A stretch of DNA of 64,000 bases from Prochlorococcus sp. AG-363-P06 (lineage in GTDB: Bacteria > Cyanobacteriota > Cyanobacteriia > PCC-6307 > Cyanobiaceae): NCBI GenBank assembly GCA_003280025.1, contig QCGD01000008.1, forward strand, positions 1 to 64,000. Direction: 5' to 3'. Both the position numbers and the translations under genes were made by a program. The notes under the pieces are model-generated. The model made no database searches. It was not told where the DNA came from and was given only the letters and a program-made list of their open reading frames with translations. Every line of letters begins with the position of its first letter. Within the stretch, counting starts at the first letter, position 1. This document shows, piece after piece, positions 19,546-28,212 of this stretch.

Positions 19546-21858
19546 ATGTCAAAGAAAACCAGTAGAGAAATTGCATTAGATAGAAGAAAAGCAATGAGCG
19601 ATAGCGGGAAAAAAGCTGCTACCCATTCTTCTTCTACTAAAGATAGAGTTCGATCTTCTCAAGATATAAAAACTTCAGGTACTAATTTTTCTTCTAATAC
19701 CAAGACTTCTAATACTCAAAGTTTTTCAAAATCAGTGAAAAAACATATTCCATCAAATCAATTAAATAGAAAATCTTTTTCAAGAACCTTATCTAGTAAA
19801 GATCTTGTTATAGAGAGAAGAAAAGCAATGTCTACCCATGGTAAATCAGCTATAAATTCTTCTGATAGAACACGTACTGAGGTAAAAAGCGGAATTAAGG
19901 TCAATGAAGTTAAAGTGAACATTGAAAAAAATCAAGAGGTACAAAATACAAGTAATATTGAAACAAAATCGTTAAAATCAAATATTAAAAGAAGAGTTAA
20001 TCAAAAGAGAAAACCTATTACTAATACAAGTAGGGATATTGTTTTAGCAAGAAGAGAAGCTCAATCTAAACACGGTAAATCAGCTTCTAAGCAAAATAAT
20101 AGTGCAGCATCTTTAGCTAGAAGGGGAGATCCAGATTTATCTAGTAGAGAAATCTCGCAGAGAGTAAGAGAGCTAAGAAGTAAAACAGGAGCTACAGGGA
20201 ATAAAGGCAATGGAAAGTGTAGGCCATGTGGTCCAAATAAGAATGGATCAAAACTCCATATAGCCGATGCAAGTTGGAAAGTTGGCAAAAGTGAAACTGA
20301 TTCAGGTCAAACAGTTACAGGAACCCAAGCCAATAGGTCATTAAAAACCACAGGGAATGAAGCCAGCACTTGTAGAACAGTAACAGGTACCCAATATCTT
20401 GGAGCAGAGGTTGTTGATCAATTCTGTCAAGAAAAACCAAAATATAAACAACCTTCAAGATCTTCAGTTACCTCAACCACATCAGGTAATACTGTTACAG
20501 GTAATGAAGTAGGTAGATCAGAAAAAGTAACAGGGGATGAGCCTGGAACTTGTAAAAATTTGACTGGTACTGAATACGTCTCTGCTAATCAGTCACAGAA
20601 ATATTGTGGGGAAGTTCCTAAAAATCCATCAAAGGTTAAACAAAGTATTACAACTGATGGATTAAAAGTATCTGGATCACTTCCTGGAAGATCATCATTA
20701 GTTACTGGAGATGAATCAGGTTCAGGACATCAGTTAACTGGAGATCAGTATCTTGGTTCGGAGCCTAACCCAAAAGGAAAAGCTTTTGAGAAAGTAGGAA
20801 GCTTCAACACTCTTAATGGAAATAATGTCACAGGCACAGGGGTTGGTAGATCTGATCATATGACAGGTAATGAACATGGTAGTTGTAAAAATATAACTGG
20901 CGATGAATATATTGGGTCTCAGCAATATGAGAAGTTTTGCGGTTCAAACCCACAACCAGAAGCTAGGAAAGTTGGCTTGAGTCTTTCTTCAAAGTCTAAT
21001 TTGATTAGTGGAACTATGACAGGAAGATCAAAAAGCGTAACTGGAGATGAGCCTGGATCATGCAAGGTTTTAACAGGAACTCCATACGCTGGTTTAGATC
21101 AGATAAATGAATATTGTAATACTGAAATTGCTGAAGATGTAAAATCACGTGCAACAGTTAATTCTGGAAATAATTCAAATTCCAGGCTCACAGGACAGCA
21201 GCCAGGTATTGGAGGTGTAATGACTGGAGCTAAGAAAGGTGCTTGTAAGAATTTAACAGGAACTCCTTATGTTGGGGGAGATCAGTTTATAAATGCTTGT
21301 GATAGTCATCCTAATGATGCTGCATATGCTAATCAAGAAAAGTCAGTAGAGAATTCTTGGAATGAATTCTCTGTTAATTCACCATCAAGAGATAAATATA
21401 CAGCAAAAAATACGCTAGGTGTTACTGGTAATGAATATGAAAATGGTTCAAAGATAACAGGGCCTTTTGATATGGCAGTTGATAAAGTTACTGGCACTGA
21501 ACAATTTAGATTTGAACCTAATAAAAATATTACTTACAAGCAAAAGATGCAAATTGAAGAAAAAGAACGTGTTGAAAATACACCAGAAAAGAGAATGGCA
21601 TCAAGAATTACGGGAGAAGGTCAATCGGTTGGAAATGTCACCGGTGATGATTGGGCTCGTGGTGATAAAGTTACTGGTACAGAAGGTGCATCTTCAAGAA
21701 AGAGGAACCCATCCAGGGCAGGATTCATGGGAGCTATGCCTCCGTTAGATATAAAAAGAAATGAGGAAACTGAAAAACCTGATTTCTTAATAACAGGATC
21801 TAGCGGTAATACTCGTGAAGGACAACTTGTTACCTTTTCAGGTGGTGCAAGAGGGTAA
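19546..21858 (+). CDS. csoS2: Carboxysome scaffold protein CsoS2
   Basis: The 770-residue intrinsically disordered scaffold links RuBisCO to the shell. The N-terminal region has three RRxAxSxxGK repeats (near residues 13-22, 91-100 and 169-178) and a degenerate fourth (VRELRSKTGA, ~208-216). These contact CbbL/CbbS. The middle region has six ~55-residue repeats starting near 257, 317, 375, 428, 487 and 547, with paired VTG/LTG motifs. Five carry a cysteine pair and repeat 3 has none. The C-terminal region (from ~620) ends in the conserved VTFSGGARG peptide. An A-AAA-AAT heptamer sits at the middle/C boundary. Confidence 0.97.
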   Translation: MSKKTSREIALDRRKAMSDSGKKAATHSSSTKDRVRSSQDIKTSGTNFSSNTKTSNTQSFSKSVKKHIPSNQLNRKSFSRTLSSKDLVIERRKAMSTHGKSAINSSDRTRTEVKSGIKVNEVKVNIEKNQEVQNTSNIETKSLKSNIKRRVNQKRKPITNTSRDIVLARREAQSKHGKSASKQNNSAASLARRGDPDLSSREISQRVRELRSKTGATGNKGNGKCRPCGPNKNGSKLHIADASWKVGKSETDSGQTVTGTQANRSLKTTGNEASTCRTVTGTQYLGAEVVDQFCQEKPKYKQPSRSSVTSTTSGNTVTGNEVGRSEKVTGDEPGTCKNLTGTEYVSANQSQKYCGEVPKNPSKVKQSITTDGLKVSGSLPGRSSLVTGDESGSGHQLTGDQYLGSEPNPKGKAFEKVGSFNTLNGNNVTGTGVGRSDHMTGNEHGSCKNITGDEYIGSQQYEKFCGSNPQPEARKVGLSLSSKSNLISGTMTGRSKSVTGDEPGSCKVLTGTPYAGLDQINEYCNTEIAEDVKSRATVNSGNNSNSRLTGQQPGIGGVMTGAKKGACKNLTGTPYVGGDQFINACDSHPNDAAYANQEKSVENSWNEFSVNSPSRDKYTAKNTLGVTGNEYENGSKITGPFDMAVDKVTGTEQFRFEPNKNITYKQKMQIEEKERVENTPEKRMASRITGEGQSVGNVTGDDWARGDKVTGTEGASSRKRNPSRAGFMGAMPPLDIKRNEETEKPDFLITGSSGNTREGQLVTFSGGARG
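21405..21411 (+). promoter_or_regulatory. Candidate -1 ribosomal frameshift heptamer in csoS2
   Basis: The in-frame heptamer A-AAA-AAT at codons 621-622 fits the X-XXY-YYZ slippery form. A -1 shift would add about eight residues (KKYARCYW) and stop at 21429-21431, giving a ~628-residue form without the C-terminal region, analogous to CsoS2A. No strong downstream hairpin is seen. A-runs are common in this genome, so chance is a real alternative. Confidence 0.3.
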
Positions 21859-21865
21859 TTAAAAA

Positions 21866-23395
21866 ATGCCTTTAAGAGGACTGGCTAAAGCCAAGAACTT
21901 CACATTGGGGCCAACAGCTCCAATGAAAACTTTTACGGAAAATATTCATACACAAACTAAAGAGGCAAGTAACTTAAAAAGAGCTGGGAAGGATCATATC
22001 TTAACTAATGATCTCCAAAACCAGAATCTATATAGGTATGAAAGTGAAATAAAAAGTGGTTTTGACAGGATTGTGCCAACTTTAAAAGAAATTGCACACA
22101 TACAGCATCATGAGGATTTTATAAATACTGCACAAAAAATATCGAGAGAAAATTTGGGGATAGATTTACCAACTCATGTGTTAGATAAATCCTGGGTTAA
22201 ACCTCTTGATATGAGAGCTTTATATGCCTGGTGCGCTTTCAAACAACATGAAAAACTTAGTGATAATTTTTTTAAAAATGATCCTTTAGAAGGATCTGCG
22301 GGAAGTAGAAGCGCAATAGATTTTGAGAAATTCCTATTAGATTGTGGAATACATTTACTTGATATAACTCCTTGTTCTGACGGGAGATTAGCCCATACAG
22401 TCGCGTATGTTATGAGAATACCATTTAGTTCAGTAAGAAGAAGGTCTCATGCGGGAGCACTCTTTGATATTGAAAATACTGTAAATAGATGGGTAAAAAC
22501 TGAACATAAAAGATATAGAGAAAACATGCCTAATGAGGCTCATCAAGATACAAGATACTTAAAAATTGTCACTTATCACTTTAGTTCCGTAGATCCTTTA
22601 CATCAGGGATGCGCTGCTCATGGTAGTAATGATGAGTTAGCGGCACAAGAAGGGAGCAATAAATTACTTGCTTTCAAAGAAGCTGTAGAAAATAGTTTTT
22701 GCTGTGGAGCATCTGTAGATCTAATGTTAATTGGACTTGATACTGATACTGACTCGTTAAAGATTCACTTATCTACAAGCGATGGAAAAATAGATTTAGA
22801 AAAAACTATTTCTACTTTGGAAATTTATAATTCAACAATAAACTTTTCAAAAGAGGATGCGGAGAGAGAAATATGTCAGATAATTTCTAATAAATCTTCA
22901 AAAGATCAACTTCAGGGAATAGATAAATTTATTTATAAATTAATTGTTAATAATATTTCTCAAATTGATTACGTAAAGAATTTTCATAAAGGTTCTTATG
23001 AGGATATAGGTCATGCAGAGAGGTTTATTGGAGTCGGTATAGGTTTCAAGGAAGTACATCTCAGAAATTTAACTTATTTTTCCCATCTTGATACTGTCGA
23101 GGAGGGGGCTCCTGATTTAGATGTAGGGGTTAAGATTTTTACTGGATTAAATGTTTCTCAGGATCTACCTATTCCAGTGGTTATAAGATTTGATTATTCA
23201 GGGAAAGTTCCTGGAGCAAAGGATAGGGCAATAAAAGATTGTAAAAGAGTAAATGATGCGATATCAATTAGATATAAAAATTTAGTTGATCAAGGTTTAT
23301 TACATACTTGTCTTACTATTAGAGATAGGGACAAGATTCATTCCGCACAAATTGTTGGAATGTCTTTAGATAAAAAAACAGAGGAGGCTCACTAA
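21866..23395 (+). CDS. csoSCA: Carboxysomal carbonic anhydrase CsoSCA (beta-class derived)
   Basis: The 509-residue shell-associated carbonic anhydrase converts bicarbonate to CO2 next to RuBisCO. The catalytic zinc ligands can be placed at C170 (TPCSDGR), H238 (TYHFSSVDP) and C249 (HQGCAAHGS), with the D172/R174 dyad. Spacing agrees with Halothiobacillus CsoSCA. An N-terminal ~60-residue segment likely mediates recruitment, and a defunct symmetry-related domain forms the C-terminal half. It starts 7 bp after csoS2, and its last codons contain the ribosome-binding site for csoS4A. Confidence 0.95.
   Translation: MPLRGLAKAKNFTLGPTAPMKTFTENIHTQTKEASNLKRAGKDHILTNDLQNQNLYRYESEIKSGFDRIVPTLKEIAHIQHHEDFINTAQKISRENLGIDLPTHVLDKSWVKPLDMRALYAWCAFKQHEKLSDNFFKNDPLEGSAGSRSAIDFEKFLLDCGIHLLDITPCSDGRLAHTVAYVMRIPFSSVRRRSHAGALFDIENTVNRWVKTEHKRYRENMPNEAHQDTRYLKIVTYHFSSVDPLHQGCAAHGSNDELAAQEGSNKLLAFKEAVENSFCCGASVDLMLIGLDTDTDSLKIHLSTSDGKIDLEKTISTLEIYNSTINFSKEDAEREICQIISNKSSKDQLQGIDKFIYKLIVNNISQIDYVKNFHKGSYEDIGHAERFIGVGIGFKEVHLRNLTYFSHLDTVEEGAPDLDVGVKIFTGLNVSQDLPIPVVIRFDYSGKVPGAKDRAIKDCKRVNDAISIRYKNLVDQGLLHTCLTIRDRDKIHSAQIVGMSLDKKTEEAH
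23381..23387 (+). promoter_or_regulatory. Shine-Dalgarno sequence of csoS4A
   Basis: GAGGAGG lies 10 nt before the csoS4A ATG at 23398 and inside the last codons of csoSCA. It is unusually strong for this window, where most genes lack a recognisable site, and suggests independent initiation of the vertex protein. Confidence 0.7.
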
Positions 23396-23397
23396 TT

Positions 23398-23655
23398 ATG
23401 TTAATTTGCAAGGTTGTAAAACCACTAGTCTCAACAAATAGAATTCCTGGTTTTGAACATAAACATCTACAGGTTGTTTTAGATGGGTCATCTAATAAAG
23501 TTGCTGTGGATGCCGTTGGTTGTAAGCCAGGAGATTGGGTTATCTGCGTTGGAAGTTCTGCTGCTAGAGAAGCTGCAGGCAGCAAATCTTATCCTAGTGA
23601 CTTAACCATTGTTGGAATAATTGATCATTGGGATCCAAATAGCCCAAAAAACTAG
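23398..23655 (+). CDS. csoS4A: Carboxysome vertex protein CsoS4A (BMV family)
   Basis: The 85-residue pentamer-forming protein caps icosahedral vertices of the shell. It shows the family pattern MLICKVVKPLVSTNRIPGFEHK, a DAVGCKPGDWVICVGSSAAREA core and the SDLTIVGIIDHW end. It starts 2 bp after csoSCA, with a strong ribosome-binding site. It is expected in only tens of copies per carboxysome, although it is translated from the same polycistron as far as can be seen. Confidence 0.93.
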   Translation: MLICKVVKPLVSTNRIPGFEHKHLQVVLDGSSNKVAVDAVGCKPGDWVICVGSSAAREAAGSKSYPSDLTIVGIIDHWDPNSPKN

Positions 23656-23660
23656 GGGGA
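23655..23660 (+). promoter_or_regulatory. Shine-Dalgarno sequence of csoS4B
   Basis: GGGGGA starts at the csoS4A stop and ends 8 nt before the GTG at 23669. It supports the GTG start over longer in-frame alternatives beginning at 23621. Confidence 0.55.
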
Positions 23661-23668
23661 TACAAATC

Positions 23669-23917
23669 GTGGAAATTATGAAGGTCTTAGGAAGAATGGT
23701 ATGTACTCAAAGAGTCGCGGGCTTAGGACATATGAATTTACGTATTTTGGAAAATAATAAGGGAAAGAAGCTAGTTGCTGTTGATCCTGTAGGGGCTAGA
23801 GCGGGTAATTGGGTTTTTACTGCGAGTGGTTCAGCTGCGAGATTTGCTTGCCCAAATCCAGAAGTTCAAACTGATTTAACAATTGGCGGTATTATTGATA
23901 ATTGGGAGTCTGAATAA
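23669..23917 (+). CDS. csoS4B: Carboxysome vertex protein CsoS4B (BMV family)
   Basis: The 82-residue paralogue of CsoS4A has MEIMKVLGRMVCTQRVAGLGH at its start, the DPVGARAGNWVFTASGSAAR core and DLTIGGIIDNW at its end. I use the GTG at 23669, which gives the family-typical N-terminus and has GGGGGA just upstream. An in-frame ATG at 23621 would add 16 residues and overlap csoS4A, without homology support. It is the last shell gene of the operon, and a hairpin follows at 23941. Confidence 0.92.
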   Translation: MEIMKVLGRMVCTQRVAGLGHMNLRILENNKGKKLVAVDPVGARAGNWVFTASGSAARFACPNPEVQTDLTIGGIIDNWESE

Positions 23918-23940
23918 AGATTTAATTTGTCATTTTAATT

Positions 23941-23960
23941 AAAATCTTACAAAAGATTTT
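23941..23960. terminator. Hairpin after csoS4B
   Basis: Perfect 8-bp arms AAAATCTT and AAGATTTT with the 4-nt loop ACAA, 23 nt after the csoS4B stop. The T run is within the stem and followed by GG, so termination would be weak. It still marks a likely boundary before the assembly factor gene. Confidence 0.5.
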
Positions 23961-23979
23961 GGAAAATCTTCACTGACTG

Positions 23980-23985
23980 TATAGT
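23980..23985 (+). promoter_or_regulatory. Candidate promoter -10 box for the RuBisCO assembly factor gene
   Basis: TATAGT lies 22 nt before the ATG at 24008, with TTGGAA 15 nt upstream as a weak -35. Together with the preceding hairpin it suggests separate transcription of the gene at 24008. Confidence 0.4.
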
Positions 23986-24007
23986 ATTACTAGGCTTAAA
24001 AATCTTA

Positions 24008-24250
24008 ATGTGGAATCAAAGAGAATCACCTTTGAGAATTGAACAAAGATTTGAGTTTGAAGAATATTCAAAAATAAGTAAATTTATGGAAAAGATTGAT
24101 CAATTATGTAAAGAAAAAAATATGTATCCAAATATCAGTTTTGGTAAGAACTTTGTAAGCGTTACAATATTTCTAGACTCTGAAGAAATAACCCTTTCTG
24201 AAAAGGATTTTTCTAATCAAATAGACAACTTTTTTAAAAGTGTAATTTAA
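24008..24250 (+). CDS. PCD-like alpha-carboxysome RuBisCO assembly factor (acRAF)
   Basis: The 80-residue protein is at the standard cso position for the pterin-4a-carbinolamine dehydratase-like chaperone of form IA RuBisCO. It keeps the PCD-like order (RIEQRFEFEEYSKISKFMEKI helix, then two strands). The catalytic His-His-Pro motif of true dehydratases is replaced by MYP in NMYPNISFG, so dehydratase activity is unlikely. Known homologues stabilise CbbL dimers during assembly. It ends directly at the convergent stop of the next gene. The assignment rests on context plus weak fold cues. Confidence 0.78.
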   Translation: MWNQRESPLRIEQRFEFEEYSKISKFMEKIDQLCKEKNMYPNISFGKNFVSVTIFLDSEEITLSEKDFSNQIDNFFKSVI

Positions 24251-24478
24251 TTAATAATTATTGGGCTTTGCGATATCTCTTTTTATTAATGCCATTAAAT
24301 AAGTAGGAGCTTTGTATCTTCCTGGTAAACATCTATTTAATGTTTCTAGATGGCCCCAACAAACTGTTTTTTCAATCTCTTTAACTGAGTTGCCTTTTAA
24401 AATTAATAGCCTAAGTGCTTTACAAAATAATGGGTAACCTGCTTCTAGTTCGTCTATATTAAGCTTTGCTGCTGACAT
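24251..24478 (-). CDS. Small conserved picocyanobacterial protein (possibly DUF3136)
   Basis: The 75-residue soluble protein resembles, from memory, the small DUF3136 family found next to cso clusters in marine picocyanobacteria. It has a helix (NIDELEAGYPLFCKALRLLILK), an SVKEIEKTVCWGHLETLNRCLPGRYK segment and a basic end. The SVKEIEKTVCWGHLETLNR stretch could be a helix-turn-helix. It abuts the assembly factor gene stop to stop with no spacer. Function is unknown. Confidence 0.6.
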   Translation of the reverse strand: MSAAKLNIDELEAGYPLFCKALRLLILKGNSVKEIEKTVCWGHLETLNRCLPGRYKAPTYLMALIKRDIAKPNNY

Positions 24479-24563
24479 AGATCAAAGAGGAATTACCTCT
24501 TAATAATCTATACAAAGATGCTGCAATATTGGTCCATATTTTAAATTTCTAAATAATTAGAAA

Positions 24564-24956
24564 TTAATCTAAAAATGCGACACATTCTATTTCAATTGAA
24601 ACTCCTTTTGGTAAAGATGAGACTTCTACACAGGCCCTAGCAGGAGGATTGTCTACTTTAAAAAAATCACTATATATTTTATTGACAATTTGAAAATCAT
24701 TTAAGTTAGTTAAGTAAATAGTTGTTTTTATGACATCCTCTATTTTCGCTCCACCAGCATTAAGAACAGATGAAAGATTTTTTAAAACTTGAATGGTTTC
24801 TTTCTCAATATCCCCCAAGCAGTTTATTTCATTTGAGACAGGATCTATAGCTATTTGACCAGAACAAAAAATAAATTGACCCGCTCTGATTGCTTGATTA
24901 TAAGGTCCAACTGGATCTGGAGCGTTAGAGGTTTTAATTACTTGCTTAGAAGACAT
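24564..24956 (-). CDS. ridA: RidA/YjgF-family enamine/imine deaminase
   Basis: The 130-residue protein of the Rid family hydrolyses reactive enamine/imine intermediates such as 2-aminoacrylate. It has the typical start SNAPDPVGPYNQAIRAGQFIFCSGQIAIDP and the C-terminal active-site segment PPARACVEVSSLPKGVSIEIECVA with the conserved arginine. Length is exactly that of the family. It follows gloB by 24 bp on the same strand, so the two metabolite-damage genes probably form a unit. Confidence 0.92.
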   Translation of the reverse strand: MSSKQVIKTSNAPDPVGPYNQAIRAGQFIFCSGQIAIDPVSNEINCLGDIEKETIQVLKNLSSVLNAGGAKIEDVIKTTIYLTNLNDFQIVNKIYSDFFKVDNPPARACVEVSSLPKGVSIEIECVAFLD

Positions 24957-24980
24957 TTGATTAAGGTTATATCTATATAT

Positions 24981-25724
24981 TTAACTCCATAAATCTTTAT
25001 TGGCTCTTAAATCAGTAAATTCTTTTAAATTTCTTGCTCTTAAAAAAAGATTTATTTTCATTTCTTCATCTAGCTGAAATGGAATTGTCAATCTTTTTAG
25101 TGAAATTTCTTTTTCAACTTGCAATAGTTTATTTTTTATATCTTGATCTTCTGGTTTAAGATTTAATGCCCATAAAAGATTTGACCTGGTATATTCATGT
25201 GCGCAGTATATGAGAGTATTTCTTGGTAATAACTTTATTCTTTCTAATGAATCGTACATTTGTTTATAAGTACCTTCAAAAACTCGCCCACAACCACCTG
25301 AGAATAATGTGTCACCAATAAAAAGAACAGGATTCGCATCATTTGATAAATAGAAGGATATGTGCGATCTTGTATGCCCTAATACTTCAATTATTTGTAC
25401 TTCTTGACCCAATATATTAAGTTTATCTCCATCTGCTACAGATAAATTCTGGAAAGGGATTCGATCTTTTTCTTTTTTTGAGGCAATAACTTTAACGTTT
25501 GGCCATTTTTTGATAAGTTCTTCTGTCCCTCCAATATGATCGTTATGATGATGTGTTTGTAAAATGGCTTCTAAATCAAGATTATTTTCAGTCAGATAAT
25601 TAATGACTGGTTCTGATACTGCTGGATCTATTACGACAACTGTTTTGTTTATTCTCCACAACCAGATTACATTATCATTTAAAACTCTAATTCCAATTAT
25701 ATTTTGAGCTTTATTAAATTCCAT
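24981..25724 (-). CDS. gloB: Hydroxyacylglutathione hydrolase (glyoxalase II)
   Basis: The 247-residue metallo-beta-lactamase-fold enzyme splits S-lactoylglutathione to lactate and glutathione. The binuclear metal motif is THHHNDH at residues 57-63, with further ligands in LGHTRSH and [17 protein letters not shown]. The C-terminal CAHEYTRSN motif is diagnostic for GloB. It is divergent from hisG across 40 bp. Glutathione metabolism appears again in the window at 31637-34277. Confidence 0.93.
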   Translation of the reverse strand: MEFNKAQNIIGIRVLNDNVIWLWRINKTVVVIDPAVSEPVINYLTENNLDLEAILQTHHHNDHIGGTEELIKKWPNVKVIASKKEKDRIPFQNLSVADGDKLNILGQEVQIIEVLGHTRSHISFYLSNDANPVLFIGDTLFSGGCGRVFEGTYKQMYDSLERIKLLPRNTLIYCAHEYTRSNLLWALNLKPEDQDIKNKLLQVEKEISLKRLTIPFQLDEEMKINLFLRARNLKEFTDLRANKDLWS

Positions 25725-25764
25725 TGTTAACTTAGAATTAAGAGTTCTTGGAAGAGATCATTTT

Positions 25765-26406
25765 ATGATTACTATAGCTTTACCTAAAGGCGCTCTGTTA
25801 AAAGATTCTATTTCTGTTTTTAAGAGAGCAGGTTTAGATTTCTCTAATGCACTGGATGTTAATAATAGATCATTAACTTTTGAATCACAGTGTAAACGAG
25901 GTAAGGCGTTATTGGTCAGAAATGGTGACGTCCCTGTTTATGTTAGTTACGGTCAAGCTGATTTAGGGATTGTAGGATATGACGTTTTAAAAGAATCTGA
26001 ATTAGAAGTGGCTAAGTTACTTGATCTAGGATTTGGCGGCTGTCACATGTCGCTAGCGGTTAAGAATTCTAGTAATTATTCAAAGCCAACTGATCTTCCT
26101 GCAAATTGTAAAGTCGCAAGTAAATTTACTAAAACAGCAAGATCTTATTTTGATGATTTAAATATACCTGTAGAAATAGTTCATTTAACAGGATCAGTGG
26201 AACTTGGTCCCATAACAGGTATGGCAGAAGCGATAGTTGATTTAGTTGCGACAGGTAAAACCCTTAAAGAAAATGGTTTACATAAAATTGATGATCTTTA
26301 TTACTCGACGGCGCGTCTAATTGCTAATCCTTTATCTATGAGGTTAGACAATAGTTCTCTCCGAGATACAATTTTATCAATAGAATCAATTTGTGATTTA
26401 TATTAG
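25765..26406 (+). CDS. hisG: ATP phosphoribosyltransferase, short form
   Basis: The 213-residue catalytic subunit for the first histidine step joins PRPP and ATP. It starts [16 protein letters not shown], has the [14 protein letters not shown] block and the PRPP loop [22 protein letters not shown]. It lacks the C-terminal regulatory domain of long HisG and therefore needs HisZ, which is not in this window. The 9-bp gap to the ABC transporter suggests co-transcription. hisIE is at 41083-41742, so his genes are scattered. Confidence 0.96.
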   Translation: MITIALPKGALLKDSISVFKRAGLDFSNALDVNNRSLTFESQCKRGKALLVRNGDVPVYVSYGQADLGIVGYDVLKESELEVAKLLDLGFGGCHMSLAVKNSSNYSKPTDLPANCKVASKFTKTARSYFDDLNIPVEIVHLTGSVELGPITGMAEAIVDLVATGKTLKENGLHKIDDLYYSTARLIANPLSMRLDNSSLRDTILSIESICDLY

Positions 26407-26415
26407 ATTAGCTAA

Positions 26416-28212
26416 ATGTTTTTGAATGATTTTAAAAGAATTAAAAAGTTAGGGAGATATTTAACTAAAGATAAAAGAGCAATTTTTTTAATTTTGATAG
26501 TTTTGTTACCTGTATCTTTTGCTGGAGCTATACAACCTCTATTGGTTGGTCAGGCAATAACAATTCTTAAAAATGAAAATTCAGATGTTTGGTTAAGTAA
26601 AACCTTCTTTGGACAGTCAATTAATTTAATAATAATTACTTTATTTATTACCGTTCTTTTTAGATTGGTTTTACAAGGTTATCAAACATATAATATCCAA
26701 GCCGTAGGCCAGAGACTTACTGCAAGGATAAGGAGACAACTTTTTGAACACTCTATATCCCTTTCTCTTAAATATCACGATAAAATGCCTGTTGGTAAAT
26801 TATTAACAAGGTTGACCAATGATGTAGACGCTTTAGCAGAGGTTTTTGGTAGTGGGGCAGTTGGAGTAATAGCTGATTTCGTAAGTCTGATAGTTATTTC
26901 TATAACAATGCTTTCTATAGATAGAGGACTGGCCATATTGTTACTATTAACTCAAATCCCAGTTTCATATTTTATTATTTGGCTTCAAAAACGTTATAGA
27001 AAAGCAAATTATCAAGTAAGGGAGGAATTATCTCAACTTAACTCTGACTTCCAAGAGAATTTGCAAGGATTAGAAGTTGTTCAGATGTTCAGAAGAGAGG
27101 CTTTTAATAGCAAAAAATTTTCTAATACTGGACTAGCTTACAAGAAGGCTGTAAATGGAACAATTTTTTATGATAGTAGTATTTCAGCATTTATAGAGTG
27201 GATCTCTCTAGCTGCAGTATCTTTGGTTTTAGCAGTGGGAGGATATTTAGTTACCTCTGGGAATATTGGTTTAGGAACATTAACTACCTTTATTTTATAT
27301 TCTCAGAGACTTTTTGAACCTTTAAGACAGCTTGCGGAGAGATTTACTCAAATTCAGGGAGGTCTTACAGCGGTTGAGAGAATAAATGAATTATTAGATG
27401 AAGAAATTGAAATTAAAGATAATATTTCTTTGCAGCATTTCTCAGGAGAGGTCTTAAAAAAAGACTTTGCATTTAAAGGCAAAATTGAATTCCGCCAAGT
27501 TAATTTCTTTTACAAAGAAGGTGAAGAGGTCATAAAGGATTTGTCTTTCATAGTCAAACCAGGAGAGCATGTAGCTTTTGTTGGTCCAACTGGATCAGGT
27601 AAAACAACCATAATTAGATTGCTATGTAGATTGTATGAACCTCAATCAGGACAAATTTTTATTGATGATGTAAACATAAAAGAAATTCCTATTGCAATAC
27701 TTAGAAATATGTTAGGAGTTGTTTTACAAGATACTTTTATTTTTAGTGGTAATGTTGCAGATAATCTAAAGCTAAGTACTAATATCAATAATCTTGAGTT
27801 AGAAAAAATTTGTAAAGAATTAGGTTTGGAAAGCTTGTTGAAGAAATTACCTGATGGTTTAAACACATTTCTTAGAGAAAGAGGAGGCAATCTTTCTTCT
27901 GGTGAAAGACAACTCCTTTCTGTTGCTCGTGTAGCTATTAGAAATCCTGTTGTCTTGATAATGGATGAGGCTACAGCCTTTATGGACCCCTCTACTGAAG
28001 CTACTTTACAAAGAGATCTTAAAAGAATTCTAGAAAAAAGGACAGCATTAGTTATTGCACATAGACTCGCAACTATTGAAAGCTCTGATAAAATATTGGT
28101 CTTAAAAGGAGGGGAATTAATTGAAGAAGGAACACATATTGAACTTAGACTCAAAAAAGGGCTATATTTTCAGCTCTCTGAACTTCAAGAAAAAGGATTC
28201 GCAAGCTTTTAA
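26416..28212 (+). CDS. ABC exporter, MsbA/multidrug type (fused TMD-NBD)
   Basis: The 598-residue half-transporter has six membrane helices in about residues 20-320 and then a nucleotide-binding domain. The Walker A motif GPTGSGKTT, signature LSSGERQ, Walker B VLIMDEAT and H-loop VIAHRLAT are all intact. It acts as a homodimer in the plasma membrane. The substrate could be lipid A-like material, a lipid or a drug. MsbA-type is the closest label but is not proven. Its stop codon overlaps the start of the acetyltransferase (TAATG). Confidence 0.92.
   Translation: MFLNDFKRIKKLGRYLTKDKRAIFLILIVLLPVSFAGAIQPLLVGQAITILKNENSDVWLSKTFFGQSINLIIITLFITVLFRLVLQGYQTYNIQAVGQRLTARIRRQLFEHSISLSLKYHDKMPVGKLLTRLTNDVDALAEVFGSGAVGVIADFVSLIVISITMLSIDRGLAILLLLTQIPVSYFIIWLQKRYRKANYQVREELSQLNSDFQENLQGLEVVQMFRREAFNSKKFSNTGLAYKKAVNGTIFYDSSISAFIEWISLAAVSLVLAVGGYLVTSGNIGLGTLTTFILYSQRLFEPLRQLAERFTQIQGGLTAVERINELLDEEIEIKDNISLQHFSGEVLKKDFAFKGKIEFRQVNFFYKEGEEVIKDLSFIVKPGEHVAFVGPTGSGKTTIIRLLCRLYEPQSGQIFIDDVNIKEIPIAILRNMLGVVLQDTFIFSGNVADNLKLSTNINNLELEKICKELGLESLLKKLPDGLNTFLRERGGNLSSGERQLLSVARVAIRNPVVLIMDEATAFMDPSTEATLQRDLKRILEKRTALVIAHRLATIESSDKILVLKGGELIEEGTHIELRLKKGLYFQLSELQEKGFASF

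Noticed and set aside
21467-21748. A 93-codon alternate-frame reading frame inside csoS2
   Set aside because: It overlaps the conserved C-terminal region of CsoS2. It is in a different frame from the -1 product considered above and has a biased Lys/Leu composition only.
27642-28154. A 170-codon open frame antisense to the ABC transporter ATPase domain
   Set aside because: It lies fully within a well-conserved nucleotide-binding domain, is Ser-rich with no recognisable domain, and reflects codon bias of the sense gene.
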